From Spirodela intermedia (lineage: Eukaryota > Streptophyta > Magnoliopsida > Alismatales > Araceae), in assembly GCA_902729315.2 (NCBI GenBank), contig LR746279.1, positions 3,004,501-3,068,500 of the forward strand: a DNA stretch of 64,000 nucleotides, read 5' to 3'. Shown in pieces: positions 37,441 to 49,558 of this stretch; within the stretch, counting starts at the first letter, position 1, and the number at the start of each line of letters is the position of its first letter. The notes below the pieces were generated by a model that saw only the letters and a program-made list of their open reading frames with translations, made no database searches and was not told where the DNA came from. A program made the translations under genes and the position numbers.

Positions 37441-40400
37441 ATTGAGCGGCTCAACATGTTGGAGTACACCCAATTGATAATATCATATTTTAAAGTAAAC
37501 ATTAGATAAAGGTGTGCTTTCTTATCGTAATACAAACTTTTTATATTTATATCACTTTATTTTAAAATTTTAAAATTTTGAATTTATATTTATAATTTTT
37601 ATTTTCCTATATTTAGGATGAAAAACGATTTTGGCTAATGTAAGAGCATTTTGGTTTTTATGCAGTCATAAGTTTGTCCTAGGTCATCATGTTCTCAGCA
37701 CAAGCTGTCAATTCTTTGATCTATATATATATATATATATATATTTCAATAACCTCTTCTTGTCAAAAATTTTATTAGAATTATAGGGCTAGGTGAAATT
37801 CTAAGAGGGGAATGAATTAGGTTTCTATATTTCTTGACTTATTTTCATTTTTGTCTATTGTTTATGTGGGTATTGCTATCAACATGCTCGTGCTCATAGC
37901 TCTTTCATACAAATAATACCAAAGGTTTTTATATTAGTTCACCTTAGTCTAGCTACGTCTAGTCCTAGAGAAATATTCCTATTAGTATTTCACTATTCCC
38001 CTCAAGAAATACTTGTTGACATTCACAGAAACAATAGTCATGCGTAGTGATTTTAAAAGGCTATATTCGGATTATCTACCAGGTATTATGTCTTCTCTTC
38101 TTCTGTCTCTCCCCCACGTTTATCTCACTTGTCTGTTTGTCCCTACTTTCGCTATTTTACTATCACATCAAGTCTAGGAAGATCCGTCATCCATTGATTA
38201 ATTCATTCCTTACTAACAATACGTGGTTCACAATTACCATCACTCAGAGTTTTAATAAATAAATTGTGAAAATGCCCTTCAATCATTTGTGGACGCTATA
38301 TATCAGAGGTGCAGCAAGTTTTATTTAGCATTCAAGAGTGATACAAGAGCAAAAGGAGGGGCCATGCTGGTAATTTTGCGCTCAAATCTGTCATTATTGT
38401 CTACGTCAGGCGATGCAGCTCGGATGTTAACGAGAATTAAGACAGCTTCCAAGGGCCCTATCTGACCATTGGCACTTTCATAATCACACGGAGGGAGCAT
38501 GCTTCTTCGGATGGATCCTTCAAATCCTTGCGCCTCACTATTACCAGATTTTCCGTCCTTCCCATGAGTATCTTGGATGAACTTTTGTTCTAATTTTTCT
38601 CAGTTCCTTACCATTCTGCCTTCCTTTCATCTCCCATTCTTTCTCTGTCGTCCTCCACCCAAAGGTCTGTCAGTCTATCAGCTACAAATACCTAAGTAAA
38701 AGCAATAATTCCTTCTACATCGTTAATCCTGAGCAATCGAACGATTTTCTTTGTTAGGGCTTAATATTTTTAGAAATGTAGAAGAAGAAGAAGGAAAAAA
38801 CATTGTTCTCTTCTTGGGCTGTTTTACACTGATGGCCTTAAATTTCTTCGTTTCTTGTTCGAGATAAGCTACGCATCAATGACAGAAAAACGGGCACATC
38901 ACCAAAATTATGTGCAGACCATGAATGAGACTATTCGCCAAATTAATGACTGCTATGCACTCTAATAGTATGTACACTTATCCATGAGATGCAGTAAGTC
39001 TAAAACCCATATTTCGGCCCTGTATGAATTTCATGAAAACAAATTTCAATAAAAAAATATCAAGGATCCTCAAGTGTACGGTTCCCAATACTGTATTCCG
39101 GTTATTTATCGCAACGATTGTATCAGGTGAACAGTTAGAGCTCCTTTTGTATAGTGAAATTGGTTAAGACACATTAAGTCTTGTTTAGTATTAATGGAAA
39201 ATGTATTCGTCCTCTCTATTTTCGCAGGTCAACCTTATTCCATGCCAAAGATTACTAGATTACGCAATTACAGTCTTCAATTTCTTGACCACTGAACCTT
39301 GTTACGAAATCAAACTCCTAGTCTAAATACACACCGTACCATCAGTAGATCGTCCAATCGCAAGTGGCTTTAATTGTTTCGTCTGTATCTGCATTGCCGC
39401 GACGAGAGGTACAAAGCTCGTAGTGGTGAAAACAGAAGACCGAATCCTCACGGCAATGTTTCTTTCACTTCTCTTTGCTCTGTCACCGTCCCGGTCTATG
39501 GCTGACCTCAAATCGCCTTCTTGGGGTCGCTCTTGCCTTCGTAGTGTCACAGCTACGAAGAGGCTGGACACTTCCAGCACCGAAGCCAGCACGACCCGAC
39601 TACGGCGGCATTTATGGCTCTCTGTAGCTGAACAGAAGTAAATTCAATGATCTACATGGGTACTTTGAACTCTGACGGCCTCAGCGACATTTTTTGTAAA
39701 ACTGTGCGTCTCTCTCTCTTTCCCTTGGTAATTGCTTGTTGTCCCCATTGATTACGCCTAAGAAAAGGGAGATCTGTAAAAGATCGAGTTTGGTAGTCTT
39801 ATAGACTGGAGGGCTATATATATGATGACAAACCTCATTGTAATTTCTTTCACTTCTATATGAAGGCAACTCATATAGATCCTGATTGTGGGTTAAGAGA
39901 GTCATAACTAATTTTCGAGGAAATTCGTGACAGGTTATGACAGAGAAAAATAAATAAAAATCGTAAAAAGGTAATTTATCAGCAGTGAATAATATTTACT
40001 TATCCGTCAACCATCTGAATAGTTTTTAATTTCATTAAGTGCTGGGGCTTAGGTTTCTATCAAATGCAAGAAAATAACCATGATGCACTTTGTCTATTAT
40101 CAACTTAAAAAGATAGTTCATTATTGAAACTCATTCATAAATCAGATTGGAAGGCTTATTGAAACTAGAATGTGTGGTGTTCAAAGCAGTTTCGAAACTA
40201 TGATGTTTACAAAGTAAGAAGCATTAAATAGATAATGGTGTTCTCAAAGTCCGCACTAGCTTGTTAAAGTCACGATACCATTTCACCATATTTCCAGTAA
40301 GCTACTTACAGTTCCTCGGATTATTTGCTGGAAACATATCTTATATTGCTGTGTGATGCAATATGTTTACTTACCCAACCAGCTTAGGACTATTAATGGT

Positions 40401-41799
40401 TAAGATCAATAATGATGATCATATACCAATCGCCAAAGTACAAATGGTCCGCCTACAAACTAGCTATAATATGAGGGTTGAAAAAGATTTCAACAAAGTC
40501 CTTAATACCTCTATATAGTATTTCGGTTTATAGGAGCAATGAAAGCTTACGATTTATATGAATATAAACTGAAAATGCAATATAATTTTGGAGGCCATTT
40601 TTTTTTTAAAGTGCACTTTCTTTGTTTCTCTTATTTTGTTTTCAATTCTAATGTCAAGTTCCTATTTTGGGTGGAACTTATCACCTAAAATTAATTACAG
40701 TGTTATGTCACTAAGTTATATAATTTTTTTTGTAGGTTTTAATAAGCTCAGTGTGTTAGATTTAGGTCTCACTTAGATTAATAAAAGAGGATGAATACCC
40801 AAATGTCAAGTTTCACTTAGTTCTACTATTTCAAAATAAATTTCATCGTAAATCTTTCATTTTTTATAGATCTAAATATAGAGCACAAAGGAATCTTATT
40901 ATGATTTGACACGTTACCTATGCTGACTTTCTAGGACCAATCCACTCCTAGTTTTCATTAAAATGCCTATTAATAAAAATAATGATTATTAAAAAAACTC
41001 TAGGACGTCTTCAGTTCATCACAAGGATGAGTTTTGTTGAGTGGTGAAATTAATATCTAATTATTAATCTTTAGCATATAGATAGGAAAAATTTGCATTA
41101 GGCTATTGCTAGATATTATTATAGTTGACTAGGAATACTTTATGAAATCAATGAAAAATATTCTAACTGTGCCAATTTCCTTTCTCCTCTTCATGTGGGA
41201 AAGCTATCTAATTGTAAAAAATTTAGCACTTCAACCAGGTTGAGAAAAAACTTGAACAATTAATTTCTCTCAACTGAATATCTTCACATCGTTTGATTCA
41301 ACTTTCAGAACCACTCAAAATGGCGTGTGTTTCTCTATAGAAAATGAACAATCTTGAGATAATGAGAAGTAAGAATTACTTTCTTAAAACTAATTAGCTA
41401 ATGGAGAGGTGATAAATCTTTGGAGAAATCGAATTCACATACCTTTCATATTTACCACCCACTTTCAATAGAAAAATCATAAAGTTAGTTAGAGATTTGA
41501 TTTGTCAAAAATAAATAAGATATGACCATTGACTTCTTGGATCTCATCTAAGAAAAATCAAATCCGATGAACATTAATCATCAATGAGTTCTTGGTAATT
41601 TACGTGGAAAAAACAACATGACTCGGCCTTGCAGGCCACAGAAGACAGATTTCCATTGCTTCAAGTTCTTCTGCAGTGTCCTTGACAAGTCTTGTGCACA
41701 CATTCCCAAACCACTCCTTCAATAATGAGTTGACTGGATGCATCCGCACCAAGAGCTATAAATGACTAGGTTTGATCATCTAACCTCATAAGAAATGCC
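37441..41799. other. AT-rich intergenic, no gene recognised
   Basis: It includes a (TA)n run at about 37722-37744. A GC-richer island at 39330-39640 has open frames on both strands (minus 89 codons, plus 72 codons), but neither resembles a protein I know. Other frames are short and AT-rich. Confidence 0.45.
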
Positions 41800-41889
41800 A
41801 TCTATGTCGAAGGGCATATCTTGTTGCCAATCGTCCATATATTTCGCAACTTTTTCTGACACTTCGAAGAACTTTTATGAGCATGGCAG

Positions 41890-42021
41890 GAAGATTGTGT
41901 TGATGGTGAGGATCTGAGGGTGCCGACCTGTGGGCATCACTTCCACGCTTCTTGTGTTGGAAGATGGCTAGCTCAGAAGAACGTCTTCCCAATCTATAAG
42001 AAGGCGTTCTTGTCTAGATGA
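41890..42021 (+). pseudogene. lone RING-H2 last exon, remnant of an E3 array unit (X)
   Basis: After a conserved GCATGGCAG acceptor, the frame reads EDCVDGEDLRVPTCGHHFH then ASCVGRWLAQKN, then VFPIYKKAFLSR and TGA. It is the same length (132 nt) and sequence type as the last exon of copies B and C (52099-52230, 59173-59304). The final CPIC zinc pair has become FPIY, so the RING could not fold. Some intron-like sequence upstream (about 41810-41889) also resembles the RING-splitting intron, but no other exons were found. It marks an older unit at the left end of the array. Confidence 0.8.
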
Positions 42022-44690
42022 GTCATGACTCTGGTTGCTCCTTTCAACGGCGAGCCATGAAAAATGTGGTGGTATTTTTGACGTCCCTTAATTTGAACCA
42101 GCGTATGAGAAGCATTATTCATGTATAGACTAGTGAAACATTTTCAAAGAAATTAACTTTTTCAACTTCATTCATAACTAATGACCAATGTGATGGTCCC
42201 TGGTTTCCTAGGAGGCAAATATAGAAGGGGGTGAATTGATTTTTAATATATCAAACATCATATTTTCATTTTTAAATTTTTAGTCACTTTCCTATGATTA
42301 CTCTAACCAGATATTAAGAAAGAGGCAAGCAGAACACCTTTTGCCGACATTCACTTCTATTATCATAATCTTGGTTTGACTATTCTACTTTGTAGAATAC
42401 AACTGATTTACAGGAGATTAGAAACCCCTTATATGATATCGACACATGCAATGTGTTAACTTGATAGAATACAATGTTTACGATATCTTATCTTGACCTT
42501 AATGTAGGCACACTATAGCTGCCTCAATTTTATATGATCTATAGTTAATGAAACAAAATTGCTTAATTATATTTTATCGGTACCTTCTAGTGATTTTGAA
42601 TAATTTGGCTCCCACCAATGGGATATCTCTGCAGAATCATGCAAAAAAAATTTACAAATTTTAAAATCCATATTTAAACAAAGCATTGAATTTTTATCAT
42701 CTTTTTGATGCATTGATTTTCTCTTCCTTTTATCTTTTCAATTAATATTTTCAACCGAGTTTCTAGAATCTAAATATGAACACAAAGGTTTTAGTTAAAT
42801 GTAGTTATAACATGATAATAATTTATTTCAATTCAACCAAAGTTAATAGTGCATTCATGATACCTCAAAATACATAATAAAAAAAAACTTGCCACATTAT
42901 ACTTTAAAAAAACTTTTAAATTTTTTTCCAATTTCATACTTTTTTTGGGGTGGGGATGTTTTCTTAAACTTAACAAGTTATACAGTGAATAGAAATTTTT
43001 AATCTATTAAAGAGTAGAGTACTGACATTTTTGTCCTTAAAGCTAATTTCACTTAAAGTAGGCAAATATTTTAAACCACTTAATTAATCAAAATCATTTA
43101 AATAGTTAGAGGACTTGTAAGGTAACTCAAATACCTTTCCATGTGGACTTGAGAAACTTGGTAGAGAAATTTTAAATCAAATTAGCTGGGAGAGAAAGAT
43201 ATATTTCCCCTTGGAAATAAGGCATGTATGACATTGCAGAGAATTTGAAACATGGAAGAAGATTTCTTAGAACGGCAGCATTCTGACCTTCCAAAAAGGG
43301 TTAGTCAAACTAAATGTTGACTGCATAATTTTTGAGCATGCAAACATGTAATCCCAAGCAACCTTTTTACTGATCAAATCTCAAAGGTTTGATTCCATTG
43401 TTTGAGATTTTCTGCTCTATAAATAGCCCATTAGAAAAGCTTTCAAAAAGCTTCTCAAATATTGATATCTTTCTTTATAAGTTTTTAAAATTACACTATA
43501 ATGTTTTTTCAAGTTACTAGTCACCCAAAATATCTAGTTTTCAAACCACAAATAACAATAACCAGACCATCATTTTATTATCAAAATTAAAGAGTATGCT
43601 TCTTGAGCTTAACATTTTGTGGATTACCTATAATAATGGTAAAAAGACAAAATAGTACTTCAATGTAAGATTACATGTGGTGATAAACCTGTGAAATCTA
43701 TTATTAAGGGAGTTTAGTCTTAAATGTCTAAATACGAATAAGATATTCGTAATTCAGAGAGTTTTGTGAAACATCGACATGGAAAAGTTGTTGAAGACCT
43801 TGAGAAGCATTTATTGTTTGTTATTTGTTGGTGTTCAATGAGACAAAAATCAAACTTTAATTCGTCAAAGGTTGATGGTGGACCTTAAAGCTTTTAGTTA
43901 GATATTTCTCATAATTTTTCTCTCATTATCTTCCTTTGACTCATTCTCTCTTTTGATGTGAGCAGAAATCCCCCATTTTATCAATATAATGTGAGATTGC
44001 TTTGGACATTTTTTGGATTGAGTTGATTCTAAAATGCTTGTAATTTTAATATACTTCCTAAGGAGATGTAGCTTCTTTGCATTTAGTTAAGGTCTGATGT
44101 CACTTGTCACATGCGTGTTAAAATATTTTTGTGCTCGCCATTTAAACCTACATCCTGAAGGAGATAACTATATCTTAAATCTAAAAGACAACAAGTCGTC
44201 AATGATCACAATCTATGTCATTAAGAATCTTCTTTTTTTTTTCATATCAGTAATTTTTTTGTCCTCTAGGGTTTGTAAGAACTAGATTGTGATCAGAAAA
44301 ATTCCACACACAACTTTTCTTATAGTTTTTTTTGTTTCTAGGCCTAATTTGCTCACAAGATATCAACTTTTACACCACTTATTTATCTTCCACTAAATCC
44401 TTAGGAAAATACATATCAGATTGTGAGACATGAGTATTCTAAACACATTATTTCAAGAGCCCAACAAACGATTTTCCTAACTTCTACCAGATTTACAAAT
44501 TTAGGGGGAGAAAATAGAGAACTACTTGTTCCGTGTAGATTCATGACTCTATGAGGACAAAATGATTGGAACATGGATTAACTACTAGCAGTCTCTTATG
44601 AATTATGACATGGATTAACTACTAATCCAATCAAAACATGAAGTAGAATGAGATACTTTTTGTTGAAGTTCAACTCTAACCTTCTTGGAG

Positions 44691-44766
44691 ACTTGTTCCT
44701 ATTATTTCATCATTAAAGAAGCTGTGTGACTTGTTCCTATTATTTCATCATTAAAGAAGCTGTGTG
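44691..44766. repeat. perfect 38-bp tandem duplication
   Basis: The unit ACTTGTTCCTATTATTTCAT... ending GCTGTGTG occurs twice back to back (44691-44728, 44729-44766). The related spacer near 56270 has only one diverged copy. Confidence 0.9.
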
Positions 44767-45551
44767 AAGGAGTCTTTGAAATCTTAAAGCAGCTAAGGTT
44801 ATGAAGTATGAGATATAGGTGTAAAGACTAGCAATAGTTTTATGCAAACTCCTTGTAAAAGAGATGAAGGATGTAGCTCACTCTATATAGATGTTAAGAA
44901 TAGCAACAATTAGATGCAATCTTCTAGTGACTAACTCTACGTAGTTGTACAATGAGTTTATGCCTCAATTAATGATACCAATTTTCACATAAAACTATTT
45001 GATTTAATCTCATATGGATATAATGATTGGTTTACCCTTGATTGAAATTCTTAATATCTATGAGCATAGGTTGTAACTTGTTTTGGCCTTCAGCAAATTT
45101 TGCTTAGAGTAAACTTTTTTTTTCAAATGCTCAATAATCATTATCATCTATAAACGTTTGGACCACTTAAGAGGTTACTAACATGCACTTGCATGGATGT
45201 GGTAATCATAAAACAACTCAAGGTCTCCAAAATGTTTAAATTAAATAAAAGAGATAGACCTTTTCTTCAAGATTTGCAACTTAAAGGGCCAAAAGAAACT
45301 AGCACCAACTGATCTTAGTTAAGATGTTAGAAGGGCCTTTAGGGTTAATTTACTCTAACTATTAAAAGCAGAACATGCCATGGCTCTTGACATTCATCTC
45401 CTTCTTTAGAAGCTTCAATCCCTTGTTTTTGTTGTTTGAATAATCTTTATTTTATGTTTTTTTTTGAATAAAATTAATGGAGTGAAAAAACGAGGAGCAT
45501 TGAGTAACTAGGTGACCTTTCAAGAAATGGAAATTGTGTAGACATCCAGGA

Positions 45552-45570
45552 GGGGGGGGGGGGGGGGGGG
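45552..45570. repeat. G19 homopolymer
   Basis: Nineteen consecutive G at the start of the copy A promoter. Copy B has GGGTGGGG at the equivalent position (about 49190). The tract is prone to slippage and to sequencing error, and could form a G-quadruplex. Confidence 0.9.
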
Positions 45571-45595
45571 CGGCCGTGTCGCAACGGCTAGATTA

Positions 45596-45814
45596 CACCT
45601 GCGTCACGGTAATGCCAGATTCGCGCCTTTTTCCAAATACCACCCGTTGCGGCGGAGTATTGGCGGCAACAGGTGATACAACGGGTACGGCTTTTAGAAA
45701 GCCCCCCTTCCCCCAAGACTCTTTCTTGCATCTCCGCTACGTTATATATAACCTCTACTCTGCCCACCCCGCCGTCGACTATACCCACACATCTTTTCTC
45801 TCGTTCTTTCGCTC

Positions 45815-45862
<48 letters not shown>

Positions 45863-46052
45863 TCTGCCCGCTCTCTGTGGGCAGCTCCGGAGGCATTTTC
45901 GTGTTCCTTCTCTTTCATTCCTCTTGCGCCTCCGGCGTGGGGCGATGCTGGTTTTCCTGCATCGACTCCGAAGAAGTGAGTGGTAAAGCACGGGGGTGAT
46001 CTGCAGGAAGACGAAGAGGGCGGATTCCGAGCCACCTTCTCCCGTCGGAGAT
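45596..46052 (+). promoter_or_regulatory. copy A promoter: conserved block, E2F-like site, TATA, (CT)n leader
   Basis: The block starts CCTGCGTCAC (45596) and has ATTCGCGC at 45619-45626, fitting the plant E2F consensus WTTSSCSS. TATATATA follows at about 45743-45750, then a (CT)n leader at about 45820-45856. The same order recurs in copies B and C. Open frames through this leader are low-complexity and were not accepted. Confidence 0.6.
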
Positions 46053-47839
46053 ATGCAGAGGGAACCACGTTTCCGGGCGCAACAGGGGCGCGGCTTCCGC
46101 CGGTGAGTACCTCTTTCCCTTCGTCCACGTATCTCCAAACCCTCTCCTCCTTCTTGCCATATTTTTCTTGGGGCGTATCGATCCTTTTTTTTTCTCGCAG
46201 TTGCCCTCCTCCCGTCCGAGCGGGCCTCTCGTTCCGCTCTCTCTCTCTCTCTATCTCTTCCCATAGTATAATAGAGGGCGCGTCTCCTAGAAAGGCTTAT
46301 TCTCCTCGCTTCTTCTTAGGACCCCGTGTCCTGGGCGCTCACGGTAGCCTTTTTCCGCTTCGTCGGGTGACAAGAAAAGAAGCAGTTTGAGAAACAGAGG
46401 TTTTTCCCATTAGAAAGGAAGAAGGGACAGATGAATTCTTTCTCGCTCTTCCTACCCTCTGGGCTTCTTGAAATTCAATTCAAGCTCAAGAAGAACGAGA
46501 AAATTCTGGCGGTGGTGCGCAGCGCTTTCAGGGTCTGAGTCGCCCAAGTTGCTCCTTTGATTCTGGGTTCTCTCTTATAATCCCCGTCATCAGGAAGAGG
46601 AATGCGGTCCAGAGACCATCTCCGTTCACTGACGGAAGGGTCTGAAAATCCAATCCGCCGTCAGGGATGATCATAAGTAGGGTCATGCTCTCTTCTTTTC
46701 TGTCCACACACCTTTCAGGTGTCGATTCGGTTCAAAAACTGGGCATCCCGGATTCAAGTGCCGCTAAGTGTTCTCATTTTTCTTCTCTCTGCGCAGAGGT
46801 GCTCCGGGTATGGCATTGCGTTGGAGGGTCTATTCAGGGAGGGAGGAGAGCACGCTAATCGATGTGAGATCTCTCAAACCCACAAACTCTGATGGTCTTG
46901 CTGCTCGTGGATCACATAGATCGGCGGAGGAGGTCTCACTGGGGTTTCTTTGTTGCTTGTCTAAAACAGGACGTGCTCATTCTAAACGAATCGCCTCTCC
47001 TCGGCGGCCGTCAAAGCTCGCAGAGCCCTCGTTATAGGCAAAATCCTCACGAGGTAAAAAACTACGTTGCCCTTCTTCCTCTTAATCTTTTCTGCTGCCT
47101 CTGAGCTGCCGTCGGATATGTCTGAGAGAGAGGGTGCAATACTCGATCATTTGCTTCCCTTCCAGGCGCTTAAATCTAACCTGACTCGTCCTGTTTCCCT
47201 TGGCAGCAGCGCGCGAGAAGCTCGTTCAATCCCAGGCGATGGAGCGGGAATATGATGGTCGATGTAAGTTTTTTGATGACCTTACCCGCTGTGTTCCTCC
47301 TAGCTCTGACCGGGAGGCGTACAAGAAGCAGCCCCGCCTCCAATGCGCTGACTTTGGTTCCCTCATTGACTTTCTGTCTGCCTTAGGAGGTGATGATACT
47401 TGACGATGGATCGGCGGGGCTTCATGGAGCGGCGGACTTGATCCGGCGGCGCAGCCATCTTCTGCCAGGTATGCGGCCGCCGGAGGGAGGGCAGCAGACA
47501 AGAGTGGCGAGCTCGGGGTTAACCGAGGAGATGGCCTTGTTGCTCTTGAGGCCCAGAAAGTATGTACCCTCCACCGCCTGCGCCAACGACGAAACCTGCT
47601 GCATCTGCCAGGTAATTTCAGGGAGAAGACGGACGGTTGGTGTCGCCGCCGACCAGCCCAGCAGCTTCTCTGACTGCTCGATGTGTCTTTGTGCCTGGCA
47701 GGAGGATTACACCAAAGGCGAAGACCTCGGGATGCTGAGCTGCGGGCACGGCTTCCACGTAGCCTGCATAGGGAGATGGCTGACACAGAGGAATGTCTGC
47801 CCGATCTGCAGGAAGACCGCCTTCCTGCCCGCTGTGTGA
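46053..47839 (+). CDS. RING-H2 E3 ubiquitin ligase, MBR/RHG1A-like, copy A (206 aa)
   Basis: Exons are 46053-46102, 46797-46863, 46970-47053, 47207-47263, 47387-47611 and 47702-47839 (621 nt with stop, phases consistent). The N-terminus has RFRAQQGRGFRR, GAPGM and STLID, then DVLILNESPLL, as in copies B and C. The RING is intact: CCIC, then SCGHGFHVAC, then VCPIC, giving C3H2C3 RING-H2 spacing. The two regions encoded by separate exons in B and C (DAMTL... and ELLGL...) are fused here in one exon, 47387-47611. RING-H2 ligases pass ubiquitin from an E2 to a substrate; the closest plant family seems to be MBR1/2 and RHG1A, but this protein is much shorter. The RING is split by a 90-nt intron (47612-47701) that is open and in frame. 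Exon borders 3-5 were set by homology to B. Confidence 0.82.
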
Positions 47840-49190
47840 AGACTCCCCTGTCTTCACCTTCCATGTATTTGGGCATTACATGATTCAAGTCACCGTCTCT
47901 AATTAATATCAGTAACAGTTGGCTTATTCACCATGTTTTATATTATCAAGAGATCACACCAAGGGTGATGGGACGTTGACTTTTTGGGGGTAATATACGG
48001 TGCAGCAATCACCCACTCCAAATCAGTAGCAAGGGCCTAGGAGGCTAACGATGAAGAGTTGTAGGAGGCTGTAGAAAGCCTCTCCGTTGACCAGACACTA
48101 TTCAGGGGTTAAATAGTCAGTGCACCACCACAAGAGAAGACTAATCGTTGGTTGTGTTGCGCCATCTCACATGCAATGCCAAACATTGGTGATGGATATG
48201 AACCGATGTCAAAGCAGGGTCCTCCGTTGAGACCTAGGAGATATTTTCTGGGAGTTCAAGGAATAATTCTTCTCCAAAAACAATGATTCGATGGTATAGT
48301 TTAGCTATCTTCAACTATATTACTCCTTTTCAATACATAAAATCTTGAAAGATATTTTAGATGTATATATAATTTTATTTAAAATAAATGAAAAAAAATT
48401 CAGATTGTAAACTAATCAATGATGAACGTTCAGAACTAAGTAGCCATTGAAGATAAGCTGAACTTACAGAGAACATTAATTTCCAACCTTTATTTTCTTC
48501 TACTCTTTTTATAAGTTTAAATTCTAAAGTTATTTAAAAATTTGAAAAATTGAAAACCAAGAGAACACATCTTTTAATGATTCAAATATCCTTTAGGCTC
48601 AAATCAATAAACATATAAGTTAATAGTTCTACTATCTCTATTAAGAATCCACTCTCATATAAATAATATAAAAGATGCATTTCGTAGCGAAGTAATGTGT
48701 TTGCAATCAATTTAAATTTAAATTTCACCAAATAAAACGTGAATACGAAATATACATGTTGCTTATCATTGTAATGGGAAACGTCAATAATTTGAATACT
48801 CATTTGATAAAGTTATTACTAAATTAATATTCAATAATATTTAAAAAAATCTGAAAAGTGTGTAGCCAATGTTGATTCAATAAAATAATTTTATATCAAG
48901 AATGATCAGATTGAAAATTTCAACCAATAAATCAAGCATGCAAATTAAACTTATATCTTTCATATGTTCATGTGAAATGTAATGCACTAATCATTACTTT
49001 TCATCAATGATCATTTGTATAATAATTAGCATTTAAAATAGAAATAAAAAAAGTAACATTTTAAAGTGAAAAATTCACCAGAATTATAAAATTTTAAATA
49101 TGATAATCAAAGAGATTTCTTGAAGTACCTTTTTGACACTAAGTGTCCCTAAGATTTAGCCGTTAAAGAAGAGAAAATTGTGTAGACGTC
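47840..49190. other. AT-rich spacer between copies A and B, no gene seen
   Basis: Mostly AT-rich with short frames only. The last bases (GAAAATTGTGTAGACGTCC at about 49170) repeat the sequence that precedes the copy A promoter (near 45530), marking the unit boundary. Confidence 0.5.
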
Positions 49191-49208
49191 CCGGGTGGGG
49201 CTATACTG

Positions 49209-49558
49209 CCCCTGCGCCACTGGGTTAACAGATTCGCGCCTTTTTTTGCGTATCCGCCCGTTGCGGCGGGATACGCAACGGGTTCGGCTTTTAATAGCTC
49301 CTCCCGCCATAGTCTCTCTTACCGACTTCCTTTCTTTCTCTCTCTTTTCTCTCTCTCTCGCTCTCGCTCTCGCTCTCGCTCTCTGCCCGCTCTGTTGCAG
49401 CCCCGGCGGCGTCCCCTTGTTCCTTCTCTTTCGTTCTTCTTGCGCTTCCGGCGAGGGGGGTGCTGGTTTTCCTCCGCCGACTCCCTGGGAGCGAGTGACG
49501 GAGCACGGCGACGATCGGCAGGAAGACAAACAGAGGAGTTTCCGAGCCACCTGCTCCC
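49209..49558 (+). promoter_or_regulatory. copy B promoter: conserved block, E2F-like site, (CT)n leader
   Basis: CCTGCGCCAC begins near 49210, ATTCGCGC lies at 49232-49239, a weak TTTTAATA TATA-like box lies near 49286, and a CT-rich leader at about 49327-49382. The order matches copies A and C. Confidence 0.6.

Larger units (their letters stand above)
42022..45594. other. AT-rich spacer, duplicated upstream of copy C
   Basis: No gene was recognised. Segments at about 43340-43620 and 44620-45340 resemble 54720-54970 and 56200-57050 in the same order. Shared landmarks include TGAGATTTT(C/G)T(G/T)CTCTATAAA and GCTC(A/T)...CTCCAAA. This spacer was therefore duplicated together with the gene units. 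A perfect 38-bp tandem duplication lies at 44691-44728 and 44729-44766. Confidence 0.55.

Noticed and set aside
45534-46264. Several long frames on both strands in the copy A leader
   Set aside because: They run through the (CT)n tract and are open on many frames. The homologous leaders of B and C show no conserved frame there.
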